The notes: generated by a model not told the origin, from the letters alone. A DNA stretch of 64,000 nt from Serratia proteamaculans (GCF_013337185.1 NZ_SWDE01000001.1:496001-560000); one strand, 5' to 3'; positions 18,587-28,060 are shown, counted from the first letter of the stretch. A program made the numbers and translations.

Positions 18587-20080
18587 CTAGCCTTTTTTAG
18601 ACTGCCGCTCACCGGCAAACAGCCCTCGCTCCCTGGCCCAGACAATGGCTTCGCTGCGGCTGTGTACGTCGAGTTTGGAGTACACCATCGCCACATGATT
18701 GCGCACGGTATTGGGAGCAAGATTGAGTCGCGTGGCGATTTTCTTGTCTGGCAGCCCCTCACAGATTAACCCCAGCACATCCCGCTCACGGGCGGTAAGA
18801 TCGGTGAAGGAAAATCCGGACAGGTTGGGCTTATTGATGCTTTTCACATTGGCCAGCTTCTCGAGCAGCGTCTGACTGAACCAAGAAGCGTCCTGCATCA
18901 CCTCCTCGATGGCGGAAACCAACTCCAGTTCCGAACGTTTACGCTCGGTAATGTCCATCATGACCAACAGATAACAGGGAGCGTCATGAATACTCACGGC
19001 ATCAGCAGACACCACGCAGTCGAGCACTTCGTTACCCTTCTTGCGGAGTTTAAGATCCTGGCTTTCTACGTTGCCGGTTTTTCCCAGTAAGGTAAACAAG
19101 CGACGACATTCCCCCTGTCCATCGATGAAATTGATATCCTCGACTCTCTTGCCGATCAACTCCTCAGCGACATAGCCGGTGGTTTTCATAAAGGCTTCGT
19201 TAATATCCAGCACCTGCTGCTTGTCCGCGGTGCACACCAGCGTGGGGACCGGGCTTAAACGAAAGGACTTGGCGAACCGCTCTTCACTCTCGCGCAATGC
19301 CGACTCGGCCTTACGGCGAGGTTCAAGATCGGTGAAGGTAAACAGCATGCAATCGACTTCGTTAATATCCAGCGGCTGACCGGCGACGATCACCAGCTTG
19401 GTTCCTCCGGCTGGCAGTTTTAACTCGGCCTGCATCTGCGGAATGGTTGCCCCTTCACTCAGTCGTTGCACTGCCAGATCCTTATGCTCCGCTTGTTCCA
19501 GCACATCCAGCGCGTAGACCGAATTACCCATCACCTGTTCGCGGCTATAGCCGGTCATATCGAGAAACCCCTGATTAACCTTGATGTAACGCAGGTCGCT
19601 CAGGCTACAGATCACCGCAGGCGCCGGATTGGCATTGAAGGTTTTTTCAAAGCGTTCCTCGGCGCTGGCCCATTCGGTGGCGTCACTCAGGATCAATACC
19701 AGCAGCTCGGGTTGCCCTTTGGCGTCAGTGATAATCAGGCTACGTAAACGGTGAACCCAGAGAAAATCCGGCTCGCCAGCGGGCCGTACCTCGACCAGTA
19801 CGTCGCTGAACTCCTCGCCGGCAGCCACCCGGTTAAGCGGATATTGCTCTGAGCTCAAAGGATGATTGTTGCGATAACGCAAGGCAAAACGCTCTTCATA
19901 CTCCTGGGCATTGGCACCCAACTCACTCAGTTTGGTCAACCCATGCATGCTCAGTGCGGCCTCATTGGCCCACAGAATGGTCCGGTCGACTTCAGTCAGG
20001 ATCACCCCTTCGGTCAGTCCTGAGATGATCTGTTGTAGTTGGCTACGGTTGGTTTCGCTGGCAAGAACGGACTGGCTCAT
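18587..20080 (-). CDS. Multi-PAS sensor regulator with LuxR-type DNA-binding domain
   Basis: A 497-residue cytoplasmic protein. Three PAS-like domains lie at about residues 15-140 (LTEGVILTEVDRTILWANEA), 145-265 (NPAPAVICSLSDLRYIKVNQ) and 275-390 (SPVPTLVCTADKQQVLDINE, ending MMDITERK). The C-terminal GerE/LuxR helix-turn-helix reads LTARERDVLGLICEGLPDKK followed by NTVRNHVAMVYSKL. It has no receiver or autoinducer domain, so it probably senses a small molecule or redox state directly. The start at 20080 has GGAG five bases upstream; an ATG at 20098 is less likely. It is divergent from the membrane-protein gene at 20319 across 238 bases and may regulate it. Confidence 0.8.
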   Translation of the reverse strand: MSQSVLASETNRSQLQQIISGLTEGVILTEVDRTILWANEAALSMHGLTKLSELGANAQEYEERFALRYRNNHPLSSEQYPLNRVAAGEEFSDVLVEVRPAGEPDFLWVHRLRSLIITDAKGQPELLVLILSDATEWASAEERFEKTFNANPAPAVICSLSDLRYIKVNQGFLDMTGYSREQVMGNSVYALDVLEQAEHKDLAVQRLSEGATIPQMQAELKLPAGGTKLVIVAGQPLDINEVDCMLFTFTDLEPRRKAESALRESEERFAKSFRLSPVPTLVCTADKQQVLDINEAFMKTTGYVAEELIGKRVEDINFIDGQGECRRLFTLLGKTGNVESQDLKLRKKGNEVLDCVVSADAVSIHDAPCYLLVMMDITERKRSELELVSAIEEVMQDASWFSQTLLEKLANVKSINKPNLSGFSFTDLTARERDVLGLICEGLPDKKIATRLNLAPNTVRNHVAMVYSKLDVHSRSEAIVWARERGLFAGERQSKKG

Positions 20081-20318
20081 TATTTCTCCATAAGACAAAA
20101 GGTCTCAGGCCACCGGGCGGCGATCGGCACTCCTGACAATGACACGACTTCCCAACCAGCATAGTGCTTAAGTAGTTCATTCGCGGGGTGTGAATGCACT
20201 AGCTCCATGGGTGCAAATGAACCGGGACGTTGAGTGGTGCACAGCGGCAGACTGATTCTGTCGGTGCAGCGGAGTGCTGCGCGTACAACCACTTGTCCAG
20301 TAAATATAAGGAATAACA

Positions 20319-21293
20319 ATGACCACTGTCTATGAATCCAATCGCCTGGCGTTTAACGTTTCATGGGGCTCAATATTGGCCGGGAGTGCCATGGCGCTGG
20401 TGACCTATCTGATATTGAGCGTACTGGGTACTGCTGTCGGCGCATCGGCCGTGGATCCGCTGCACGCAGGCAATCCCCTGAGTGGCTTCGGCGTGGGGAC
20501 CGGCATCTGGCTGTTCGTCACCACGTTGCTTTCACTGGCCGCAGGGGCCTTTGTCGCCGGCCGTACGGCCCCCAACCGCGGTGGCTTGCATGGCCTGTTG
20601 AGTTGGGCAGTCACTACCTTGCTGACCACCTGGCTGGTTATTTCATTGGCGAGCGGCGTGGTCGGTCTGGCCGGCAGTGCGGTTGGCAAAGGGTTGTCTC
20701 TGGCGGGCAACGGTGTGGCGGCGGCCGCGCCGGGCATTGGTGACAGCGTTAAACAGCAACTTGATAAAAAAGGCATCAGCCTGGATTGGGATGACCTGCA
20801 AAATCAGTTGGCTACCACGCTCAAGCAAACCGGCAAGGCTGAATTGGATCCGTCCAACCTGCAACAAAAAACCGAGCAGGCCGGTGCAGATGGCAAGCAG
20901 TCGGCGACCGATGCGGCTAGCGATCCTGCGCAGGCGGCCGCGGAGCTTAAGCAATGGTTCGAACGGGTTAAGCAATCTGGTGAACCTACCCTGAATGCCG
21001 CGGATAAAGACGCGCTGGTGAACATTGTCGCCGCACGTACCGGCAAGAGCCACGCTGAGGCGACCCAAATTGTCGACAACTACGCCCAGGCTTATCAGCA
21101 GGCGGTACAAAAAGTTGAACAACTTAAGGCTCAGGCCGAGCAGAAAGCGCGTGAAGCGGCTGACGTTGCGGCCAAACAGGTATCCCGTGCCGCCTGGGGC
21201 TCCTTGCTGATGTTGCTGTTGGGTGCCGGGCTGAGTTTTGCTATCGGACGTATTGCGGTGTCAACGCGTCGTACTTTAGTTGTGAGCGAATGA
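20319..21293 (+). CDS. Conserved membrane protein with a long helical soluble insert
   Basis: A 324-residue protein of unrecognised function. Three membrane segments lie near residues 15-45, 65-85 and 92-115, followed by glycine-rich loops. A hydrophilic Ala/Gln/Lys-rich region (about 140-285, including KVEQLKAQAEQKAREAADVA, probably coiled coil) comes next, and a last membrane segment lies near 293-312 (GSLLMLLLGAGLSFAIGRIA). AAGGAA precedes the ATG. It overlaps the next small gene by four bases. The layout suggests an envelope or stress-related protein, but this is not shown. Confidence 0.65.
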   Translation: MTTVYESNRLAFNVSWGSILAGSAMALVTYLILSVLGTAVGASAVDPLHAGNPLSGFGVGTGIWLFVTTLLSLAAGAFVAGRTAPNRGGLHGLLSWAVTTLLTTWLVISLASGVVGLAGSAVGKGLSLAGNGVAAAAPGIGDSVKQQLDKKGISLDWDDLQNQLATTLKQTGKAELDPSNLQQKTEQAGADGKQSATDAASDPAQAAAELKQWFERVKQSGEPTLNAADKDALVNIVAARTGKSHAEATQIVDNYAQAYQQAVQKVEQLKAQAEQKAREAADVAAKQVSRAAWGSLLMLLLGAGLSFAIGRIAVSTRRTLVVSE

Positions 21294-21529
21294 AGATGGA
21301 CCTTTCAACCAAGCGAGAGCTGTCATCCATCTCATTAAATTATCGTAAAGTCGTGGGGGCGTCGCTACCGGTGCTGACCCTCGATTTCTACAATGAAAAA
21401 AACGAGCGCTATACCCTGCGTTATAACTTGCCGCCGGACACGCCGGAACGGACAGAGCGACGGGTGTCTTTGCTGCTGCATCTGCTGAGCAAGCAGAAAC
21501 CGCTGGAGATTGATGACGCGACAACTTGA
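21290..21529 (+). CDS. Small conserved-looking protein, function unknown
   Basis: A 79-residue protein with no membrane segment, starting KMDLSTKRELSSISLNYRK and containing a central beta-like stretch (LPVLTLDFYNEKNERYTLRY). The ATG overlaps the stop of the membrane-protein gene (ATGA), which supports translation coupling; ATG at 21296 is an alternative start. I do not recognise the family. A terminator follows at once. Confidence 0.6.
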   Translation: MKMDLSTKRELSSISLNYRKVVGASLPVLTLDFYNEKNERYTLRYNLPPDTPERTERRVSLLLHLLSKQKPLEIDDATT

Positions 21530-21550
21530 TTCAAATTAAGTGACCCACCA

Positions 21551-21587
21551 GGCCCGAGCCGGATACGCTACCGGACTCGGGCCTTTT
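21551..21587 (+). terminator. Terminator between convergent genes
   Basis: GGCCCGAG with CCGG (21551-21562) folds on CCGG and CTCGGGCC (21571-21583) with one bulged base and a short loop, followed by TTTT. It ends the membrane-protein operon just before the convergent fhlA stop codon. Confidence 0.7.
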
Positions 21588-21593
21588 AATGAT

Positions 21594-23660
21594 CTACTTG
21601 ACCACAATCCCCCATTTCTTCATGCGCGACAGCAGCGTAGTGCGCTTGATACCCAGACGCTGTGCGGCGCCTCGTGGGCCGGCAACCACACCGTTGGTTT
21701 CCTTCAATACGCGAATAATCCGTTGACGATCGTCTTCACCCGCCTGCACAGGCTCTGCCGTGGGCAAGGGTAAAGCCATCGACGGCACCGGATAGCGCAG
21801 TTCCGGCAATTCCAGGTTAAGCACCGTGCCACGCGTCAGCAAGACTGCCCGCTCGATGACATTTTCCAGCTCGCGCACGTTGCCCGGCCAGGGCATCTGG
21901 CTCAGCAGGCGCAGAGTTTCCGCCGGAATGCTGTCGATGGTGCGCTTCATCCTGCGTGCAATTTTATAAGTGAGAAACTTCACCAATTGCGGGATGTCTT
22001 CCGGCCGTTCACGCAATGGCGGGATGACGATCGGGAACACGTTCAGCCGATAAAAAAGGTCACTGCGAAACTCCCGGTCGGCCACCATTTGCTGCAGGTC
22101 ACGGTTGGTAGCAGCAATCAGGCGCACATCCACCGAAATCACCTTGTTGCCGCCGACCCGTTCAAACTCCCTTTCCTGCAGCACTCGCAGCAGTTTAGGC
22201 TGCAGTTCCACCGGGATTTCACCCACTTCATCCAGAAACAGCGTTCCCTTATCCGCCAGCTCAAAACGCCCCATCCGCTGGTTGGTTGCGCCGGTGAAAG
22301 AGCCTTTTTCATGACCAAACAGATCGCTTTCCAACAGCCCGGTCGGCATCACCGCACAGTTCATTTTCACCATGCGCTGATCACGTCGCTCGCTCAGGTT
22401 GTGGATAGCGCGGGCAATCAACTCTTTACCGGTGCCGGTTTCACCGAGGATCAGCACCGAACAGTCGCTTTTCGCCACCATTTCAACCTGTTTGAGCACC
22501 GCAGACATCACCACGCTACGCCCGACAATCTCGCCAAAGTCCGGGTTATTGCCGTTGATTTGCTCAGTCAGATAGAGGTTTTCATGTACCAGGCTCTCTT
22601 TGAGGCGGCTGATTTCCTGGTAGGCCAGCGCGTTGTCCACCGCAATGGCGATACGCTCGGCGATCTGCTGCAACACCCGCAGATTGGCGGCATTGAAGTT
22701 GTCCGGCTGGCACTGCGCCAGCTTTAATACGCCCAGGGTCTTGTTGCCAAACACCAGCGGCAAGACGCACAGCGTTTGGATCTGGTCATGCCAAAGGTCA
22801 AACAGCTGGCGTTCGTAAGCCGCCAGGCGATCGGAATGTTTCAGATTGAGCAGCAGCATTTCCCCACTCTGCATCACCTGTTCGGATAAGGTACCGGCCA
22901 GCGCTACGCTGTACTGTTGACGTTCAACCACGTCGTCTTGCAAATAATGGGTGGAATAGATGGTCACCTGATCGGTTTTATCGACGCATAACACCATGCT
23001 GATGGCATCGATCTTGAAAAAGCGGTGGATCTCGGTGGATATTTCGCCAATCAAATCATCCAGATCGAGCTTCGATAACACGGCGTTGGTGACGTCGACC
23101 AAAACGCGGAAATCGTCACGCTCATGGCACAACTGCCGTTGGCGGTTTTCCGCCTGCTCACGCAGCCTGATCTGTTCCACCGCCAGCGCAACCAATTCCA
23201 TCAATGCCTGCAACTGCACCAGACTGGCATCACTGAAGGGTTGCGGGCTACTGCGTAACAGCTCACAACCGCCGATCAGGCTACCGCCAGCGTGCAGCGG
23301 CATCAGGCAATATTGGTTAAACGGCAGATACAGCGCCAGGGCGTTGATTTGCGGGTAACGCGCATGCAGATCTTCGCTATGCCAGCGCTGTGGCAACGGG
23401 CTTTGTCGCAGTCGGCTCACCGGCCCGTTAGCCAGCAAAGTTTCATCCTGATAGATGACCGGCTGCCGCTGCGCATCCAGCCCATGAAAACTGACCCGCT
23501 CACTGTGCATATCAAACAGCACCAGCGTCACATGGTCTGCCAGTTGCTGACGTTGCAGCACCTGGCGCAGTTGCCGTAACAGATCGGCGAAGCTGTGCTG
23601 ACTGAGCAGCGTACGGGTGGTTTCCAGTAATTCTTGTTTTTCTAATTGTGCATTCGACAT
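21594..23660 (-). CDS. fhlA: Formate hydrogenlyase transcriptional activator FhlA
   Basis: A 688-residue sigma-54 activator, matching the 692 residues of E. coli FhlA. Two GAF-type sensory regions occupy about residues 1-350; formate is the known effector in E. coli. The AAA+ domain follows, with Walker A GETGTGKE, the sigma-54 contact loop GSFTGAT (GAFTGA variant) and Walker B TLFLDEVGEI. The C-terminal Fis-type helix-turn-helix contains AAQRLGIKRTTLLSRMKKWG. It is the last gene of the leftward hyp transcript, 90 bases after hypE, as in E. coli. It should act at the three -24/-12 promoters in this cluster. Confidence 0.93.
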   Translation of the reverse strand: MSNAQLEKQELLETTRTLLSQHSFADLLRQLRQVLQRQQLADHVTLVLFDMHSERVSFHGLDAQRQPVIYQDETLLANGPVSRLRQSPLPQRWHSEDLHARYPQINALALYLPFNQYCLMPLHAGGSLIGGCELLRSSPQPFSDASLVQLQALMELVALAVEQIRLREQAENRQRQLCHERDDFRVLVDVTNAVLSKLDLDDLIGEISTEIHRFFKIDAISMVLCVDKTDQVTIYSTHYLQDDVVERQQYSVALAGTLSEQVMQSGEMLLLNLKHSDRLAAYERQLFDLWHDQIQTLCVLPLVFGNKTLGVLKLAQCQPDNFNAANLRVLQQIAERIAIAVDNALAYQEISRLKESLVHENLYLTEQINGNNPDFGEIVGRSVVMSAVLKQVEMVAKSDCSVLILGETGTGKELIARAIHNLSERRDQRMVKMNCAVMPTGLLESDLFGHEKGSFTGATNQRMGRFELADKGTLFLDEVGEIPVELQPKLLRVLQEREFERVGGNKVISVDVRLIAATNRDLQQMVADREFRSDLFYRLNVFPIVIPPLRERPEDIPQLVKFLTYKIARRMKRTIDSIPAETLRLLSQMPWPGNVRELENVIERAVLLTRGTVLNLELPELRYPVPSMALPLPTAEPVQAGEDDRQRIIRVLKETNGVVAGPRGAAQRLGIKRTTLLSRMKKWGIVVK

Positions 23661-23750
23661 TGTTTATCACTTGCCTGAGTCGCGATGATGATTTTAGTGA
23701 GTCACGTCACAAAGTGTAACGCTGGGCGACAAGGTTCTCCCCCGACAGGA

Positions 23751-24764
23751 TCAACAAATGCGCGGCAAAGGCTCGGCATGCGGTAAATCCAGCAGGCGGC
23801 TGATGCCATAAGCGCCCTGCAGTCTCACTTGCCGCCCGGCAGTCACCCGGCCAATCAGCGTAGCGGCCTTGCCCAGCGGATGCACCTGTAACGCAGCCAG
23901 TACCGCCTGTTCGGCTTCCGGCGCGGCCACCACCACCAGTTTGCCCTCGTTGGCAAAGTTGATGGCATCCAGCCCCAGCAACTCGCAAATGCCTCGCACT
24001 GCCGGTGCTATCGGTAACAGGTTCTCTTCAACTTCAATCCCCACGCCCGCCGCACGAGCAAACTCATGCAAAATGGCGTTCACCCCGCCACGGGTCGCAT
24101 CGCGTAATGCCCGCACGCCGTTAATGGCCCGCAATGGCGCGATTAACGGTGCCAACACCGCGCAATCACTGATCACATCCAGCGACATCCCCAGCTTTTC
24201 CCGCAGGTTGAGGATAGTCGCCCCGTGATCGCCGAGCGTACCGCTGACAATAACAGCGTCACCGGCGCGGATATGGGTCGCCGCCCAATCCAATTCCGTT
24301 GGGATCACCCCAATACCGGCGGTATTGATAAACACTTTGTCGGCCGCACCGCGCTGCACCACCTTGGTATCCCCGGTCACAATGCGAATACCGGCCTGCT
24401 GCGCGGTGGCAGCCATCGAAGTCACCACCCGCTGTAAATCGGCCAGCGGCAAGCCTTCTTCGAGGATGAAACCGCAGGAAAGATAGCGCGGTAACGCCCC
24501 GCTGACCGCCAGATCGTTAGCCGTACCGCAGACCGCCAGTTTGCCTATATCACCGCCCGGGAAGAAAATCGGGTCAATCACGTAGCTGTCGGTGGTAAAG
24601 GCCAATCGATCGCCCAGTTGGGTTAATTCGGCCAAATTCAGGCGGGCCTGATCTTCACGCTGATCCAGCAGCGGATTGGCAAAGGCCGGTAAGAAAACCT
24701 CATCCAGCAGTTGTTGCATCGCGCTGCCGCCGCTGCCGTGAGCCATAGTAATCACGTTATTCAT
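23751..24764 (-). CDS. hypE: Hydrogenase maturation protein HypE (carbamoyl dehydratase)
   Basis: A 337-residue PurM-like ATPase. HypE takes a carbamoyl group from HypF onto its C-terminal Cys and dehydrates it to thiocyanate, the source of the CN ligands of the NiFe site. The C-terminus PRIC carries that Cys. MAHGSGG at the N-terminus and DATRGGVNAILHEFA are family blocks. Its start overlaps the hypD stop by four bases (ATGA), indicating coupled translation. Confidence 0.94.
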   Translation of the reverse strand: MNNVITMAHGSGGSAMQQLLDEVFLPAFANPLLDQREDQARLNLAELTQLGDRLAFTTDSYVIDPIFFPGGDIGKLAVCGTANDLAVSGALPRYLSCGFILEEGLPLADLQRVVTSMAATAQQAGIRIVTGDTKVVQRGAADKVFINTAGIGVIPTELDWAATHIRAGDAVIVSGTLGDHGATILNLREKLGMSLDVISDCAVLAPLIAPLRAINGVRALRDATRGGVNAILHEFARAAGVGIEVEENLLPIAPAVRGICELLGLDAINFANEGKLVVVAAPEAEQAVLAALQVHPLGKAATLIGRVTAGRQVRLQGAYGISRLLDLPHAEPLPRIC

Positions 24765-25888
24765 GCCGGGGTTTCCTCTGTTTCACGGCGGTATTGGTAC
24801 CAGGCGGCGCAGGCACCTTCCGAAGACACCATTAGAGCGCCAAAAGCGTTTTGCGGCGTACAGCCACCACCAAATAGTGGGCAGTCGCGCGGTTTGCAAC
24901 GCCCGGTCAGCACCTCCCCACAGCGGGCATGAGGATCGTCAGCCACCTGCCGGTGCTGCGGGCGGAAACGCCGTTCCGCATCAAAGGCGCTATAGGCCGG
25001 GGTTAAGGCAATGCCCGAATCGGCAATAGTGCCAAGACCGCGCCATTCGCTGCCGCCGCCCAGCACAAAGACTTCGCTCATTGCCTGCTGTGCCAGCAGG
25101 TTGCCCTGTTCCGGCACCACCCGGCGGTATTGGTTTTCGGTTCGGCTCTGCCGGCCCACAAACTGTTCAACCAGCATCATCACCCCTTGCAGGATATCCA
25201 GCGGTTCAAAACCGGTCACCACCAGGGGTTTATGGTATTGCCGACTGATAAAGTCATAAGGCTGGGTACCGATCACCATGCTGACATGGCCAGGTGCCAG
25301 AAAGCCGTCGATGCGCACATCCGGCTGTTGCAACAGGCTGCGCAAGGTGGGGATCAGGCTGATGTGCTGGCAAAACACGCTGAAGTTATTCAGCCCTTCC
25401 AGCCGGGCCTGTTGCAGGGTAATGGCGGTGACCGGCATGGTGGTTTCAAACCCCAGGGCAAAGAACACCACCTGCCGCTGCGGGTTTTGCCGCGCCAGCA
25501 TCAAAGCATCCAACGGCGAGTAAACCACTCGCACATCTGCGCCGCGCTCGCGGGCCTGCAGTAAAGAGCCTTGTTTGCCCGGTACCCGCAACGCGTCGCC
25601 GAAGGTGCAAAAAATCACCTCCGGGTGAGCGGCGATTTCGCAACAGGCATCAATACGCCCCATCGGCAACACGCAAACCGGGCAGCCCGGCCCGTGAATA
25701 AACTCAATCTGCGGCGGCAGCAGCTTATCCAGGCCAAAGCGGAAAATGGCATGGGTATGACCGCCGCAAACCTCCATGATTTGCAACGGCCGCTCGGCGG
25801 TAAACGGCAACTGTGCGGCACGCCGCCGGATATGCTGCAACAGGGTTTTTACCCGCAGCGGATCGCGGAACTCATCAACGTAATGCAT
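24761..25888 (-). CDS. hypD: Hydrogenase maturation protein HypD
   Basis: A 375-residue iron-sulfur scaffold protein that with HypC assembles the Fe(CN)2CO unit. Visible signatures are CGGHTHAIFRFG (active Cys), GPGCPVCVLP, the FFALGFETTMP block, and C-terminal cysteines including CGEVLTGRCKPRDCPLFGGGC for the 4Fe-4S cluster. The length matches E. coli HypD (373). It overlaps hypC by 14 bases and hypE by four. Confidence 0.94.
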   Translation of the reverse strand: MHYVDEFRDPLRVKTLLQHIRRRAAQLPFTAERPLQIMEVCGGHTHAIFRFGLDKLLPPQIEFIHGPGCPVCVLPMGRIDACCEIAAHPEVIFCTFGDALRVPGKQGSLLQARERGADVRVVYSPLDALMLARQNPQRQVVFFALGFETTMPVTAITLQQARLEGLNNFSVFCQHISLIPTLRSLLQQPDVRIDGFLAPGHVSMVIGTQPYDFISRQYHKPLVVTGFEPLDILQGVMMLVEQFVGRQSRTENQYRRVVPEQGNLLAQQAMSEVFVLGGGSEWRGLGTIADSGIALTPAYSAFDAERRFRPQHRQVADDPHARCGEVLTGRCKPRDCPLFGGGCTPQNAFGALMVSSEGACAAWYQYRRETEETPA

Positions 25889-26168
25889 GGTTGCCTTCCC
25901 CCGCCAAAAACAACGCCACGTCCTGTTCCACTTCCCCCATCGCCTGCAGTGCCGAAAGCATCTCCTCGGCCTCTTGTTGATCCAGTCGACTCATGGCGAA
26001 GCCCACGTGGATCAACACCCAGCAGCCGATCATCGCTTCCCTGGGCTCACCTTCCTGACGTACCAGCGCAATATTCACTTCCCGCTGTACACCACAGACC
26101 TCGGCCCAGGCGTGCTGGGGCTGCTTTTCATCCAGCGCCACGATCTGCCCCGGAACGCCTATGCACAT
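25875..26168 (-). CDS. hypC: Hydrogenase maturation chaperone HypC
   Basis: A 97-residue HypC/HybG chaperone. The start at 26168 gives the invariant [10 protein letters not shown], whose Cys2 binds the iron unit and the large-subunit precursor; upstream in-frame starts would bury this Cys and are rejected. [16 protein letters not shown] is the second family block. The start overlaps the end of hypB by ten bases and the stop overlaps hypD. In this cluster its client should be HycE. Confidence 0.93.
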   Translation of the reverse strand: MCIGVPGQIVALDEKQPQHAWAEVCGVQREVNIALVRQEGEPREAMIGCWVLIHVGFAMSRLDQQEAEEMLSALQAMGEVEQDVALFLAGEGNHALR

Positions 26169-26953
26169 AACTGTTTCTCCAGCCAGGCCAGCCACTGGCT
26201 CATGCCTTCACCGCTGGTCGCCGAAAGGGGAATCACCTCAATGGTCGGGTTCACCTTGCGGGCATTGTCGATACAGGCTGCCAGGTCGAAGTTCAAATAA
26301 GGCAGCAGATCGATTTTGTTCAGCAGCATTACCCGAGCGGCGGCAAACATATGCGGGTACTTGAGTGGCTTGTCTTCCCCTTCGGTAACCGACAGCACCG
26401 CCACCTTATGGCGTTCCCCCAGATCAAAACTGGCCGGACAAACCAGATTGCCGACGTTCTCGATAAACAGCAGGCTGTGGGGTTTGAGTTCCAGGCGCCG
26501 GGCGGCCTCGTGAACCATTTGCGCATCCAGATGGCAGCCTTTACCGGTATTGACCTGAATCGCCGGCACGCCGGTGGCGCGGATACGTTCCGCGTCATTG
26601 GTAGTTTGCTGGTCGCCTTCCACCACCGCGCACAGGTGCTGACCACGCAACCGCAGCAGCGTTTCCGTCAGCAGCGTAGTTTTGCCGGAGCCGGGGCTGG
26701 AAACCAGATTCAGCGCCAGAATATGTTGCTCGGCGAAATACTGGCGATTCCCCTCCGCCAGACGATCGTTCTTGTCCAGCACCCGGGTTTCAATTTCCAG
26801 CATTCGGCGCTGGCTGATACCCGGTGCATGGGTGCCCGCCAGCCCCAAACCGTAATGCAGGTCACCCTGCACATTGCGTTGCGGACGGAATGGCACCTTC
26901 ACGTCCCCTTCAATGGTTAATTCACCCTGGGCACAACCGCAGGTACTGCACAT
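26159..26953 (-). CDS. hypB: Hydrogenase nickel-insertion GTPase HypB
   Basis: A 264-residue G3E-family GTPase that delivers nickel to the hydrogenase precursor with HypA. The start at 26953 gives MCSTCGC, reproducing the Cys2/5/7 nickel site of E. coli HypB, and GGGG lies seven bases upstream; an ATG at 26959 would sit too close to that site. GTPase motifs are [11 protein letters not shown] (P-loop), EGDQQTTND, and LNKIDLL (NKxD). There is no His-rich nickel-storage stretch. Confidence 0.94.
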   Translation of the reverse strand: MCSTCGCAQGELTIEGDVKVPFRPQRNVQGDLHYGLGLAGTHAPGISQRRMLEIETRVLDKNDRLAEGNRQYFAEQHILALNLVSSPGSGKTTLLTETLLRLRGQHLCAVVEGDQQTTNDAERIRATGVPAIQVNTGKGCHLDAQMVHEAARRLELKPHSLLFIENVGNLVCPASFDLGERHKVAVLSVTEGEDKPLKYPHMFAAARVMLLNKIDLLPYLNFDLAACIDNARKVNPTIEVIPLSATSGEGMSQWLAWLEKQLCA

Positions 26954-26968
26954 ATTCATTCCCCTCTG

Positions 26969-27313
26969 TTATTCAATTTCCAGGCGTTTTATTTGCAAGC
27001 CATCATCGGCCTGTACCCGCAGATTTCGTCCGCTACAGTGCGGACAGACCAGCACCTGCGGTAACAGCAGCTCGACATCGCTCTGGCAGTCATGGCACCA
27101 ACACTGCGCTTTCTGTTCCACCAGATGCAGTTCGCAGCCTTCGGCCAGAGTGTCGCGACACACCATGTCAAAACAGAACCGCAGCGATTCGGCCTCGACG
27201 CAGGAAAACGCGCCAATCTCGAACCACACCGCGGTGATCCGTTGCGCATTATTTTGGCGAGCCTGTTGCTGCATTATTTCCATCGCATGTTGGCATAGGG
27301 TTATTTCGTGCAT
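26969..27313 (-). CDS. hypA: Hydrogenase nickel metallochaperone HypA
   Basis: A 114-residue metallochaperone. Start at 27313 gives MHEITLC, with the nickel-binding His2 required by the family, and GGAGG lies four bases upstream; longer in-frame starts are rejected. The zinc site is formed by CWCHDC and CPHC. It is the first gene of hypABCDE-fhlA and lies 44 bases downstream of a -24/-12 promoter. Confidence 0.94.
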   Translation of the reverse strand: MHEITLCQHAMEIMQQQARQNNAQRITAVWFEIGAFSCVEAESLRFCFDMVCRDTLAEGCELHLVEQKAQCWCHDCQSDVELLLPQVLVCPHCSGRNLRVQADDGLQIKRLEIE

Positions 27314-27356
27314 TCGGCCTCCGATAATGGCGATAAACGCGTTATTCCCCTCACGT

Positions 27357-27372
27357 TGCAAATATGATGCCA
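27357..27372 (-). promoter_or_regulatory. Sigma-54 (-24/-12) promoter of the hypABCDE-fhlA operon
   Basis: On the minus strand the sequence reads TGGCATCATATTTGCA, close to the consensus TGGCACG-N4-TTGCA with the invariant GG and GC correctly spaced. The -12 GC lies about 45 bases before the hypA start. FhlA-dependent sigma-54 control of hyp is established in E. coli; its presence here is read from the motif and the synteny. Confidence 0.8.
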
Positions 27373-27381
27373 AGCCGCCAA

Positions 27382-27397
27382 TGACATATTTGTCGAA
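27382..27397. promoter_or_regulatory. Candidate FhlA upstream activating site in the hypA-hycA region
   Basis: TGACA-TATT-TGTCGAA is an imperfect dyad lying between the two divergent sigma-54 promoters. A similar TGACA-N6-TGTCGAA occurs between hycA and hycB, and a TGTCGACA palindrome occurs before hydN. Recurrence in exactly these three gaps suggests an activator site; that it is bound by FhlA is inference. Confidence 0.45.
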
Positions 27398-27503
27398 TCG
27401 GCTGTCATCGTCAGTCATTAAATAAGCCACTCCCTAAAGGATTGGCGACTTAATTTAATCGTGACCATTGAATTAAAAGGAAATAATGAAATTTACCGGA
27501 GTT

Positions 27504-27519
27504 TGGCACGCTTTATGCT
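27504..27519 (+). promoter_or_regulatory. Sigma-54 (-24/-12) promoter of the hyc operon
   Basis: TGGCACGCTTTATGCT matches TGGCACG-N4-TTGCT with one change in the -12 element (A for the first T). The GC of the -12 box lies 58 bases before the hycA start. The 16-base core starting one base earlier is identical to the promoter before hydN. Confidence 0.85.
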
Positions 27520-27575
27520 TTAACTCGCTGACCCGGAGCTATTTCGACAACGACCATTAATTTTGAGTGAGGACC

Positions 27576-28043
27576 ATGAGTACAATCAGTGAAGTAACCA
27601 GTCAGGCCGATTATATCGCCAACAAAAGCAATCGTCTGATGGCGCAGTGGCAGACCTACCACAGCACCCTGGTCAAAGCGGTCACCACCACCAAAAAGAA
27701 GATTAATCATCAGTTTACCTACGGCCAGGAAAACGATCTTCGCTTTGTGCTGTTCAACCACTTTACGGTCAGCATCCAGTTGAGCGAAGGGTTTTACAGC
27801 CAGGATATTTGCTACCGGATTAATCTGGCCACGGCCCATGAGCCGGAAAACTTTGCCCCTTTCGCCCATGCCACGCTGGATGAAAATGGCAATATCGACG
27901 AAGTAATAAACAACCGCGACATGCAGGCGGTATTTGAGCATTACCTGGATAAGATCGCCGTTATTTATCAATGCCTGTTTGATTCCATGCATGATGGCCA
28001 CGCCATTCATGACGCACTGAAAAAAATAACCTTACCCGTCTGA
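27576..28043 (+). CDS. hycA: Formate hydrogenlyase regulatory protein HycA
   Basis: A 155-residue HycA, the negative modulator that counteracts FhlA in E. coli. It keeps the typical opening ISEVTSQADYIANKSNRLMAQW and the LRFVLFNHFTVSIQL and VFEHYLDKIAVIY blocks, while the middle is diverged. The ATG at 27576 is preferred to an in-frame GTG at 27567. First gene of the hyc operon, divergent from hypA. Confidence 0.88.
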   Translation: MSTISEVTSQADYIANKSNRLMAQWQTYHSTLVKAVTTTKKKINHQFTYGQENDLRFVLFNHFTVSIQLSEGFYSQDICYRINLATAHEPENFAPFAHATLDENGNIDEVINNRDMQAVFEHYLDKIAVIYQCLFDSMHDGHAIHDALKKITLPV

Positions 28044-28060
28044 CCGTCGGCGTTAATCAC

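Noticed and set aside
20080-20319. Minus-strand open frame of 79 codons between the PAS regulator and the membrane protein
   Set aside because: It occupies the divergent promoter region, abuts both real starts and shows no domain or ribosome site.
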